Below, piece by piece: positions 35,028 to 42,654 of a stretch of DNA of 64,000 nucleotides. Every line of letters begins with the position of its first letter. Within the stretch, counting starts at the first letter, position 1. The position numbers and the translations under genes are program-made. This DNA comes from Parendozoicomonas haliclonae (GTDB taxonomy: Bacteria; Pseudomonadota; Gammaproteobacteria; Pseudomonadales; Endozoicomonadaceae): positions 558,001-622,000 of the forward strand of contig NZ_FWPT01000001.1 of the NCBI RefSeq assembly GCF_900174585.1, written 5' to 3'. Below the pieces are notes generated by a model. It saw only the letters and a list, made by a program, of their open reading frames with translations. It had not been told where the DNA came from and ran no database searches.

Positions 35028-35825
35028 ATGAGTACTCATCAGAACGAAAACGGCCAGAAGGGCAACGGTTCAGCTGATCAGGAGCAGCCACTGATCCAAC
35101 ATCTGCTGGAGCTCAGGAATCGTATCCTGCGCTCGGTGATCGTGATCGTGGCCATTTTCCTGGGCTTGTTTTACTTCGCCAACGATATCTATGCTTTTGT
35201 GTCCCAGCCGCTGAGAGCTTATCTCCCGGAAGGTGCCAGCATGATTGCGACAGAAGTGGCTTCGCCCTTCCTGACGCCTTTCAAGCTGACTCTGGTGGTG
35301 GCGATCTTTATCAGTGTTCCTTTTATTCTGCATCAGGCCTGGGCCTTTATTTCTCCTGGCTTGTACCAGCATGAGAAAAAGCTGGCGATTCCACTGCTGG
35401 TTTCCAGTGTACTGCTGTTCTATGGTGGTGCCGCTTTTGCCTACTATGTGGTCTTCCCGCTGGTGTTTGGCTTCTTTACCAGTGTTGGGCCGGAAGGCGT
35501 GACTATCATGACGGACATTAACAAGTATCTCGATTTTGTCCTGAAGATGTTCTTTGCCTTTGGTATGGCGTTTGAAATCCCGGTTGCCACGGTGTTGATG
35601 GTGGCGTCTGGTCTGACCACGGTTGAAGAGCTGAAAAAGAAGCGCCCTTATGTTGTAGTTGGCTGCTTCGTTATCGGTATGCTGCTGACACCGCCTGATG
35701 TGATTTCCCAGTCCCTGTTGGCGATCCCCATGTGGCTGCTGTTTGAATGCGGTATTGTCTTCTCACGGTTTGTTCAGACCCGTGAAGAAGTGGATAAGGA
35801 ACGCGAAGAGCAGGAAAACGCGTAA
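35028..35825 (+). CDS. tatC: Twin-arginine translocase subunit TatC
   Basis: Six-helix membrane receptor for twin-arginine signal peptides, 265 residues. Recognisable parts are [14 protein letters not shown] near the N-terminus (with the conserved Glu-Leu-Arg), the SPFLTPFKL loop, [12 protein letters not shown], the [16 protein letters not shown] region and TPPDVISQ between the last helices. The C-terminal tail is very acidic. It ends the tat operon at a strong terminator. Confidence 0.97.
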   Translation: MSTHQNENGQKGNGSADQEQPLIQHLLELRNRILRSVIVIVAIFLGLFYFANDIYAFVSQPLRAYLPEGASMIATEVASPFLTPFKLTLVVAIFISVPFILHQAWAFISPGLYQHEKKLAIPLLVSSVLLFYGGAAFAYYVVFPLVFGFFTSVGPEGVTIMTDINKYLDFVLKMFFAFGMAFEIPVATVLMVASGLTTVEELKKKRPYVVVGCFVIGMLLTPPDVISQSLLAIPMWLLFECGIVFSRFVQTREEVDKEREEQENA

Positions 35826-35843
35826 GCTGACCTTCTCTGCACG

Positions 35844-35868
35844 AAAAAGCCGCCATCAGGCGGCTTTT
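35844..35868 (+). terminator. Rho-independent terminator after tatC
   Basis: A 10-bp stem, AAAAGCCGCC/GGCGGCTTTT, with an ATCA loop, 19 bases after the tatC stop codon. Confidence 0.88.
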
Positions 35869-35926
35869 GTGTTTTTAGTTTATTGGTTGTGTTTTTAATT
35901 TATTAATAGTGTTGAACTGCGAAACC

Positions 35927-36652
35927 ATGAATCTTCTGCTGCTTGAATCAGGCGATATTGTTAAACCGGTTGATGCGACACCGGGGCGGGCTGTGATCAG
36001 TGGGCGACGGCTGACTCATGTTCAGGACGTTCACAAGGCGGAAGTCGGCGATACGCTTCGTGTAGGAGAGCTGAATGGTGAAATGGGTACGGCCACCATT
36101 GTGCGTCTGGAAAAGGATGAGCTGGAGCTGGAATATACTCTTGGCACTCCTCCCCCGGCTCCGTTGGAAATAATGGTGTTGCTGGCACTGCCGCGCCCGA
36201 AAATGTTAAAGCGTACCTTTCAAACACTGGCGGCGATGGGCGTTAAACGCATAGTGCTGATGAATACCTACCGGGTGGAAAAAAGCTATTGGCAGACGCC
36301 ATGGCTTAAGCCGGAAGCTATTCGTGAGCAATTGATCCTTGGTCTTGAGCAGGCGCGGGATACGGTGATGCCGGAAGTGATTCTGGAAAAGCGTTTCAAA
36401 CCTTTTGTGGAAGATCGTTTAACCGAGATGACCGTTGGCATGCGCAAGCTGGTCGCGCATCCGGTTTCGGATGTGGAATGCCCTCGACAGCTAAGCGAAC
36501 CAGCTGTTCTGGCCATTGGCCCGGAAGGTGGTTTTATTCCTTACGAAGTCGAGCGACTGGTGGAGTTTGGCTTTGAGTGTGTGCACCTGGGGCAACGGAT
36601 TCTGCGGGTGGAAACGGCTGTGCCGGTTTTGCTCAGCCGTTTATCAAGCTAG
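35927..36652 (+). CDS. rsmE: 16S rRNA (uracil-1498-N3) methyltransferase
   Basis: SPOUT-class methyltransferase that modifies U1498 of 16S rRNA; 241 residues from ATG 35927 (E. coli RsmE has 243). Seen are the N-terminal PUA-like part (RLTHVQDVHKAEVGDTLRVGE, in parts), a KRTFQTLAAMGVKRIVLMNT-like strand region, and the knot motifs AIGPEGGF and LGQRILRVETA. An upstream GTG at 35909 is rejected in favour of the family N-terminus MNLLLLE. The MITE-like repeat starts directly at its stop codon. Confidence 0.95.
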   Translation: MNLLLLESGDIVKPVDATPGRAVISGRRLTHVQDVHKAEVGDTLRVGELNGEMGTATIVRLEKDELELEYTLGTPPPAPLEIMVLLALPRPKMLKRTFQTLAAMGVKRIVLMNTYRVEKSYWQTPWLKPEAIREQLILGLEQARDTVMPEVILEKRFKPFVEDRLTEMTVGMRKLVAHPVSDVECPRQLSEPAVLAIGPEGGFIPYEVERLVEFGFECVHLGQRILRVETAVPVLLSRLSS

Positions 36653-36916
36653 GGGTCTGTGGGCGTTTGCTGATCGCACTCAGCTTTTCCGAGAGCTTTC
36701 AGGGCTAGGCGCAGTGGTGAAGGAATAGTGGTTCTCTTTCAAATCACTGTAACGACGCCATGGAAGCTCTCGAAAAAGCCCTTCGGGTGAGGCTGTAAAC
36801 GACTTCTCGCTGCGTCAGGCTTGCTTAATGTAGGTCAACTACGATTTTCACAAGCCTTTCTAACGATAAGCCGTTTACTGTCTCACTGAGTCGCATCATC
36901 AAACGTCCACAGACCC
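36653..36916. mobile_element. MITE-like 264-bp inverted-repeat element
   Basis: Non-coding element filling the gap between convergent rsmE and priA. Its ends are inverted repeats of 31 bp (36653-36683 and 36886-36916) that agree at 26 of 31 positions, with the outer 17 differing at one base. Inside is a second hairpin (36795-36823 against 36851-36878, ending in GGCTTG/CAAGCC and starting GTAAAC/GTTTAC), and a third pair around TCCGAGAGCTTTC and its partner GGAAGCTCTCGA. It has no ORF and no transposase. The left end abuts the rsmE stop codon. No target-site duplication is obvious. It could also act as a transcription terminator between the converging genes. Confidence 0.65.
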
Positions 36917-36925
36917 TAACCTACG

Positions 36926-39193
36926 TTAAGTCATTTCCTGTGGATCAATATCCACTGACCAACGTATACGACGGGTCAGTGGGTTTTGTTCCATAACCGG
37001 CAGCAACACACTCAACAAGTTGTGCAGCGGCTTGCGGTTATTGGCCTGCAGTAACAGCTGCCAGCGCATCCGGCCCTGGCGCTTTTCCATGGGTGCTGGC
37101 ATGGGGCCCAGCAGCACAACACCTTCCGGCCCACCCAGATTGTTCACATTAATCAACTCACGGGCCTGCTGTGCTGACACCTGCAGAAATTCTTCCACAG
37201 GCTGAGCATTCGGTGCCTCGGCATTAATTAACGCCATATAGCTGAACGGCGGCAGTCCAATAATCTGACGTTCGTGAAGAATATTGCGGGCAAAACTGTC
37301 GTAGCCTTGTTGGATCAATGTTTGCAGTTGAGGATGCTCAGGATTACCGGTTTGAATCAATACATGGCCGGGATGTTCAGCGCGACCGGCACGACCGGCA
37401 ACCTGTAGAATCAACTGTCCGGTTTTCTCGGCACCCCGGAAATCTGAGCTGAAGAAGCCGGCATCGGCATTCACAATTACCACCAGGGTCACAGCCGGGA
37501 AGTGGTGGCCTTTGGCCAGCATTTGGGTGCCTACCAGAATGGCGGGATTGCCCTTGTGGATTTTCTCCACCATCTCATGGAAGGCGTGCTTTTTGCGCAT
37601 GCTGTCCCGGTCGATACGCATCACATCGACCTTATGTCTGCCGTGGCCAAACATCTCTTCCAGAATTTCTTCGGTGCGTTCCGTACCTTGCCCTACAGGA
37701 CTGAGTTCCGGGCTCTGGCAGTTGGGACAGGTGTAAGGAATACCCTGCTGGTAATCACAGTGATGGCAATGCAGATGCAGTGGCGTGCGATGGAGGGTCA
37801 GATGCGCATCACAGTTAGGGCAGTCGATCAGCCAGCCGCAGTCGTCGCAGGCCAGAGTTGGGGCATATCCCCTGCGATTCAAAAACACCAGCACCTGCTG
37901 GCCTTTATCCAGGGTGGCTTTAATGGCTGATAAGGTGTCCGGTGTTAAGCCGCCCTGCAAACTCTGATGGCGAGTATCAATCAGGGATATTTTTGGTGGC
38001 ACGGCTTTGCCGGCTCGACCTTGCAGATGAAGATAGCGGTAACGGTGGGTATCACTGTTATGCAGGGTTTCCATGCTTGGTGTCGCGGAACCCAGAACCA
38101 CTGGAATGTTTTCCAGTTGCCCGCGGTACAGGGCAAGATCTCTGGCGGAATAACGGACGCTGTCCTGCTGTTTGTACGACAGGTCGTGTTCTTCATCGAC
38201 AATAATAATGCCGGGAGTGTGCAGCGGGGTGAAAATTCCAGAACGGGTGGCAATAACAATACCCGCTTCGCCACGTCTGGCTGCCAGCCAGCCATTCAGG
38301 CGTTCACGATCGGTCAGCCCAGAGTGCAACACTACAACTGGAACATTAAAGCGCTCCTGAAAACGATTCATGGTCTGTGGGGTCAGGCCAATTTCCGGGA
38401 TCATCACCAGCGCCTGTTTCTTTTGTGCCAGCACATGGGCAATAGCCTGCAGATAAACCTCGGTCTTGCCGCTGCCTGTCACACCATGGAGAAGTGTTGT
38501 ACTGAACTTTTGATCGCAAGTGATGGCATCCAGTGCTTGTGCCTGTTCCTGATTCAATACCAGAGGCGAAGATTTCAGCAGCGGGGTGTTTTCATGAAAC
38601 ATCTGAAAACCCGGTGCACGTTCAACACACTCTGTTAACCCACGTTGATGCAGGTTTTTCAGTAAGGTTCGATCAAACCCCATGCTGCGCAGAGCTTCAC
38701 CGGAAATGCCATCAGGGTGCTTCTTGATAAGTGCCCAGGCTTCCTGTTGCTTGGGAGCACGGGTGCGCATCAATGTCTGCTCGGCTGTGGTATCGAGGGA
38801 AGATGCAGGCTGCCAGAACTCATGCACTTCCTTGGACAGGTCATAGCCCTGACGCAGCAGCGCTGGAAGCGCCTGCATAAAGGTATCGCCGATCGGATGG
38901 TGGTAGTAGCGGGCAGTCCAGCAGGCCAGCTGAAAGACGGATTCAGGAACGATAGGCGTGCTGTCAATAATTTCACTGGCGGGACGCAGTTTGCCCGATG
39001 GCACCTCGGAGTGTGTAGAGGTCTCGATCAGAATACCAACAACTTCCCGATTGCCTCGGCCAAAGGGGACGCGCACCCGAACACCGGGTTGCAGCTGGTC
39101 AGCCGTAACCTGTTGCGGAGGTAGATAATCAAATAAACGGCGCAGATTGACCGGCAGGGCAAGGCGCAGGATACCGGCAGGGAAGTCGGTCAT
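36926..39193 (-). CDS. priA: Primosomal protein N' (replication restart helicase PriA)
   Basis: 3'-to-5' DNA helicase that reloads the replisome at stalled forks. From ATG 39193 it has 755 residues; a GTG at 39214 would add seven, but MTDFPAGILRLALPVNLRRLFDYLPP (read in parts) fits the family start. It has an N-terminal 3'-BD domain, Walker A HGVTGSGKTEVYL, the DEEH box (VDEEHD), the GSATPSMET motif III, a zinc-binding insert with eight Cys (CDDCGWLIDCPNC, then CHHC, CPNC) and the helicase motifs GTQMLAKGHHFP and QVAGRAGRAEHPG. It faces rsmE and lies just right of the repeat element. Confidence 0.97.
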   Translation of the reverse strand: MTDFPAGILRLALPVNLRRLFDYLPPQQVTADQLQPGVRVRVPFGRGNREVVGILIETSTHSEVPSGKLRPASEIIDSTPIVPESVFQLACWTARYYHHPIGDTFMQALPALLRQGYDLSKEVHEFWQPASSLDTTAEQTLMRTRAPKQQEAWALIKKHPDGISGEALRSMGFDRTLLKNLHQRGLTECVERAPGFQMFHENTPLLKSSPLVLNQEQAQALDAITCDQKFSTTLLHGVTGSGKTEVYLQAIAHVLAQKKQALVMIPEIGLTPQTMNRFQERFNVPVVVLHSGLTDRERLNGWLAARRGEAGIVIATRSGIFTPLHTPGIIIVDEEHDLSYKQQDSVRYSARDLALYRGQLENIPVVLGSATPSMETLHNSDTHRYRYLHLQGRAGKAVPPKISLIDTRHQSLQGGLTPDTLSAIKATLDKGQQVLVFLNRRGYAPTLACDDCGWLIDCPNCDAHLTLHRTPLHLHCHHCDYQQGIPYTCPNCQSPELSPVGQGTERTEEILEEMFGHGRHKVDVMRIDRDSMRKKHAFHEMVEKIHKGNPAILVGTQMLAKGHHFPAVTLVVIVNADAGFFSSDFRGAEKTGQLILQVAGRAGRAEHPGHVLIQTGNPEHPQLQTLIQQGYDSFARNILHERQIIGLPPFSYMALINAEAPNAQPVEEFLQVSAQQARELINVNNLGGPEGVVLLGPMPAPMEKRQGRMRWQLLLQANNRKPLHNLLSVLLPVMEQNPLTRRIRWSVDIDPQEMT

Positions 39194-39273
39194 GGAGTGA
39201 AGCCAGCGTTCCACGGTGATGTAAAACGCTAGCTTATCAGAAGGCTTAACAGACTGTTAGATCAGCCATGCTG

Positions 39274-40461
39274 TCAGATGAGTTGAGAAGCCAGGTAGAG
39301 ATAGTGAGCAGCAACACCGGCAGACAGGCCGCCAATGGTGTGAGCCAGCAGGGCTTTGGAGGTCAGATCGCGGCGCTTGAGAGTGTCCATCATGGCAGTG
39401 TGTGTGCTCAGGTAGCCACTCCAGCACATGCCCATGGCGGTAAATACCGCAATTTCATTGCCTGTGATCATGCCTTGGGCAATCAGGTGCGGCAGTGTGG
39501 ACATGGCCGCGCCAACCGCACCGAGAGAGGTGACCGGGAAGGCAATCAGTTCAGCGTGCTGGAAGCCAAACAGGCCGGACAGCAGCCAGGAAATCTGGTT
39601 ACCCAGCGCAGGCAACAGGGCAACGCCTTCATAGGCTGCGCCAGTGTAGCCATTGGCGGATGGGCCGAAGGTCAGCATCATCACAATGGAGCTGATTACC
39701 AGAACGCCAGGAATAATAGCCATACCCAGACCAACACCGGCCTTGCCACCATCCAGCATGGCGTTCAGCAGGCGCAGCCAGGCGGAATCCTGTGGATTTA
39801 CGGATTGTTCGATATCCAGAAGCTCGCCGGCATTGCCGTCAAAGTCGATATCGATTTCCTGATCACCAACAACCGGCTTGCAGAAGAATTGCATCAGACG
39901 GGTAGACATAATGCCGCCCACCAGAGCACCGCCCAGACCTATCAGTGCAGGCATAAAGCTGCTTTCACCTGTTCCCAGATCCTGAGTCGACATAAAGGTG
40001 ATCACCAGCATGCCCATACCAAAGGCAGTACCGAAGTTGGTCAGGGAGAACAACTCATGGGCCTTGAAGCCTTTATTAAAGCGACGGTCGGTGGCCAGGC
40101 TGATAATGGCCGGGTTGTCCGAGAAAAAGGTCATCAGCGCAGCTAGAGCGGAGCGGCCAGGCAGGTTGAAAATAGGGCGCATCAGAGGAGCCAGCAGCTT
40201 CTCAAGAATGCTGATCAGGCCAAATTCCACCAGAACACGGCTGAAAGCGCCGGTCAGGACGGTGATGCCCATAATAAAGAAAACAGTGTTCAGCAGTAGG
40301 TCATGGGCTGTCTTGAACAGGGTGTTGAACATATTGGCCACACCCATGGTCGAACCAATATACCCAAAAAACAGACTCAGGGCGGCCAGCAGGATAAAGG
40401 GCTCAAGGCGGCGACCAAGGCTGGAGGTGGATTGTTCAGCGGTAGTCGAAAGCTTATTCAT
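39274..40461 (-). CDS. Multi-pass membrane protein, YjiH/nucleoside-recognition (Gate) domain-like
   Basis: Inner-membrane protein of 395 residues from ATG 40461 (a longer reading adds 22 residues lacking similarity). About nine hydrophobic segments flank a soluble acidic loop at about 215-245 (DQEIDIDFDGNAGELLDIE). The conserved pieces GITVLTGAFSRVLVEFGLI, FFSDNPAIISLATDRRF and the second half LPALGNQISWLLSGLFGFQHAEL suggest the YjiH-like Gate-domain family, whose function is not established; transport of a small solute is likely. It follows priA in the leftward direction with an 80-base gap and is divergent from rpmE. Confidence 0.62.
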   Translation of the reverse strand: MNKLSTTAEQSTSSLGRRLEPFILLAALSLFFGYIGSTMGVANMFNTLFKTAHDLLLNTVFFIMGITVLTGAFSRVLVEFGLISILEKLLAPLMRPIFNLPGRSALAALMTFFSDNPAIISLATDRRFNKGFKAHELFSLTNFGTAFGMGMLVITFMSTQDLGTGESSFMPALIGLGGALVGGIMSTRLMQFFCKPVVGDQEIDIDFDGNAGELLDIEQSVNPQDSAWLRLLNAMLDGGKAGVGLGMAIIPGVLVISSIVMMLTFGPSANGYTGAAYEGVALLPALGNQISWLLSGLFGFQHAELIAFPVTSLGAVGAAMSTLPHLIAQGMITGNEIAVFTAMGMCWSGYLSTHTAMMDTLKRRDLTSKALLAHTIGGLSAGVAAHYLYLASQLI

Positions 40462-40603
40462 GGCGCTCCATGATTTGGAATAATTAGCAGCCGGGCATAA
40501 TACCTTCCCTGTGGTAGGGTGCCGCAATGCGAGCTATCCCTTATAAGTGGTGCGCGTGAGGCACTTCGGCAGAGGTTTATGCGGGAACGTGCATTCAGGC
40601 TAT

Positions 40604-40631
40604 TTGCCCCGGGCTTAGGGTCTGCTAATAT
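40604..40631 (+). promoter_or_regulatory. Candidate rpmE promoter
   Basis: TTGCCC (40604-40609), a 16-base spacer and TAATAT (40626-40631), with TGC before the -10 giving an extended -10. It would yield a leader of about 130 bases. Confidence 0.5.
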
Positions 40632-40689
40632 TCGCGCTCTTCTGCCGGTAGCTCTTCTCTGGGAGTTATCGGATTATCAGTGTGCGGTG

Positions 40690-40736
40690 CCGAGGTTCTG
40701 TTTCTTCCTTATACAGTAAGGAAGCTGAAGGCTCGG
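40690..40736 (+). ncRNA. Structured 5' leader of rpmE, candidate L31 autoregulatory leader
   Basis: An 8-bp perfect hairpin (CTTCCTTA/TAAGGAAG, loop TACAG) is enclosed by an outer stem CCGAG/CTCGG that can extend with two G-U pairs, 33 bases upstream of the rpmE ATG. Ribosomal protein L31 is known to control its own mRNA in E. coli, and a gammaproteobacterial L31 leader class has been described. Whether this structure fits that model could not be tested here. Confidence 0.4.
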
Positions 40737-40769
40737 TGGCGGTGCACAACCAAGCTTTGAGGCTGAGCC

Positions 40770-40985
40770 ATGAAAAAGGATATCCATCCTAAGTACGAAG
40801 AAATCACTGCTTCCTGCTCTTGCGGTAACGTGATTAAGGTGAACTCCACTCTGGGTAAAGACATCGGTCTGGACGTATGTGCTAAGTGCCACCCGTTCTA
40901 CACCGGTACTCAGAAAGTTATGGACACCGGCGGTCGTATCGAACGCTTCAACAAGCGTTTCGGCGCGCTCAGCACCAAGCGCTGA
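40770..40985 (+). CDS. rpmE: 50S ribosomal protein L31 (zinc-binding form)
   Basis: Ribosomal large-subunit protein of 71 residues. The zinc ligands of the C+ form are all present: CSC at 16-18 and CAKC at 37-40. The N-terminus [11 protein letters not shown] and [10 protein letters not shown] near the end are typical. As the zinc form it would be exchanged for a zinc-free paralogue under zinc limitation; no paralogue is in this window. It is a single-gene unit with its own leader and terminator. Confidence 0.98.
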   Translation: MKKDIHPKYEEITASCSCGNVIKVNSTLGKDIGLDVCAKCHPFYTGTQKVMDTGGRIERFNKRFGALSTKR

Positions 40986-40989
40986 GATT

Positions 40990-41016
40990 AAAAAGGCACC
41001 TTCGGGTGCCTTTTTT
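40990..41016 (+). terminator. Rho-independent terminator after rpmE
   Basis: AAAAGGCACC, a TTCG tetraloop, GGTGCC and six T. A textbook terminator that begins six bases after the stop codon. Confidence 0.95.
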
Positions 41017-41311
41017 GATTCCCATCTTTTCTATTTTCCCGTTTTTCCCCTTGTAGTTTTCATACAAAACCCATACCTCTATTCAGACCCTGAATGATGG
41101 TTATTCATGCCATAAACGGCGCTATCTGGGCTTTCCTCACTAAATTCAAGGCGTTAACAACGGAATGCGCAGAATATAATTCTGGCGTGTGTTTTATCGC
41201 TATGTAATTTTGCTTTCAAACGCTTGTTTTAAAGTTTGTTTTGTTGAGTGGTGTCGTCCTTTTCGTTATTCTCGTTTTTCCGGCAGGCAATAAAAAACTG
41301 GATGAGATGAA
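41017..41311. other. A+T-rich intergenic region upstream of maeB
   Basis: 295 bases without a gene. A candidate sigma-70 promoter for maeB is at 41154-41180: TTAACA, a 15-base spacer and a perfect TATAAT (41175-41180), leaving a leader of about 125 bases that is T-rich and has no clear structure. Confidence 0.45.
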
Positions 41312-42580
41312 ATGGCTGAGGATATGAAGCAAGCCGCTCTGGATTATCATGCGAATCCGCGTCCCGGCAAGATCAGCATGGAGCTGACCAAGCCCGCGGA
41401 AACCTCCCGTGACCTTTCCCTTGCGTATAGCCCTGGTGTGGCAGAACCCGTTCGTGAGATCGCCCGTGATCCTGAGCTGGCATACAAATATACGGCGAAA
41501 GGCAACCTTGTTGCGGTAATCAGTAATGGTTCTGCGATTCTGGGTCTGGGAAATCTTGGCCCACTTGCCAGTAAGCCGGTCATGGAAGGCAAGAGTCTTC
41601 TATTCAAACGATTTGCCGGTATCGATTCCATTGATCTGGAAGTTGACTCCGAAAGCCCTCAGGCCTTTATTGATACAGTTAAGCGTATTGCTATTACCTT
41701 CGGTGGTATCAATCTGGAAGATATTAAGGCGCCTGAATGCTTCGAGATTGAAAGTGCTCTGATTGAGCTGTGCGATATTCCGGTTTTCCACGATGACCAG
41801 CACGGCACAGCCATCGTGACAGTTGCCGGTATGCTGAATGCGCTTGAACTGGCAGGTAAGAGCATCGAAGAAGCCCGCACGGTTTGTCTGGGTGCTGGTG
41901 CCGCAGCTATTTCCTGCGTCAAGCTGCTGGTGAGCTGTGGCATGAAGCCGGAAAATATCCTGATGCTGGACAGTAAAGGCGTGATTCATACTGGTCGCTC
42001 TGATCTGAACCAGTACAAGGCGGCATTTGCGGTAGAGACTGACTGTCGTACGCTGGATGATGCCATCCAAGGGGCTGATGTGTTCCTGGGCTTGTCTGGT
42101 CCGAATCTGTTGTCACCAGAACAGTTGGCGCGTATGGCTGATAACCCGATTGTCTTTGCCTGCTCAAACCCTGATCCGGAAATTCGTCCTGAGAAGGCCA
42201 AAGAGGCGCGTCCTGATGTGATTATGGCAACGGGTCGTTCCGACTACCCGAACCAGGTGAACAATGTTCTGGGCTTCCCGTTCATCTTCCGTGGTGCGCT
42301 GGATGTGCGTGCGACCCGCATTAATGAAGAGATGAAGGTCGCTGCAGCCTATGCACTGAAAGATCTGGCCAAGGAGCCGGTTCCTCAGGAAGTGATGGAT
42401 GCCTATGGCGTTTCTTCCATGAAGTTTGGTCGTGATTACATCATTCCCAAGCCAATGGATGCCCGCCTGATGGGTGTGGTTTCTGCAGCGGTAGCCAAGG
42501 CTGCTGTGGATAGTGGTGTAGCACGTCTGCCATATCCTGCCCATTATCCGCTGAATTCTATGGATGATATCGTGTTCTGA
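41312..42580 (+). CDS. maeB: Malic enzyme, short form without phosphotransacetylase domain
   Basis: Oxidative decarboxylation of malate to pyruvate, with NAD(P)+. It has 422 residues, so it lacks the C-terminal phosphotransacetylase-like domain of E. coli MaeB (about 760). Motifs: [12 protein letters not shown], the catalytic and metal region KAPECFEIE and [11 protein letters not shown], the dinucleotide loop [13 protein letters not shown], and [10 protein letters not shown]. Cofactor preference cannot be decided by eye. It converges with mrcA across a palindromic terminator. Confidence 0.95.
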   Translation: MAEDMKQAALDYHANPRPGKISMELTKPAETSRDLSLAYSPGVAEPVREIARDPELAYKYTAKGNLVAVISNGSAILGLGNLGPLASKPVMEGKSLLFKRFAGIDSIDLEVDSESPQAFIDTVKRIAITFGGINLEDIKAPECFEIESALIELCDIPVFHDDQHGTAIVTVAGMLNALELAGKSIEEARTVCLGAGAAAISCVKLLVSCGMKPENILMLDSKGVIHTGRSDLNQYKAAFAVETDCRTLDDAIQGADVFLGLSGPNLLSPEQLARMADNPIVFACSNPDPEIRPEKAKEARPDVIMATGRSDYPNQVNNVLGFPFIFRGALDVRATRINEEMKVAAAYALKDLAKEPVPQEVMDAYGVSSMKFGRDYIIPKPMDARLMGVVSAAVAKAAVDSGVARLPYPAHYPLNSMDDIVF

Positions 42581-42600
42581 TTTTTATCAGGTTTGGCGTT

Positions 42601-42638
42601 CCATAAAAAATCCCCGCAGCTGCGGGGATTTTTTATGG
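42601..42638. terminator. Bidirectional terminator between maeB and mrcA, perfect palindrome
   Basis: All 38 bases form a perfect palindrome: CCAT, six A, TCCCCGCAG and their exact complement. The G+C-rich stem has A-runs on one side and T-runs on the other in both directions, so it should end transcripts from both converging genes. Confidence 0.93.
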
Positions 42639-42654
42639 TCAGAATATATTGGTA

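Larger units (their letters stand above)
40462..40769. other. Divergent intergenic region between the membrane protein gene and rpmE
   Basis: 308 bases. They contain the candidate rpmE promoter and the leader hairpin (separate entries). No further gene is seen; short ORFs crossing this region lack start context. Confidence 0.5.
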
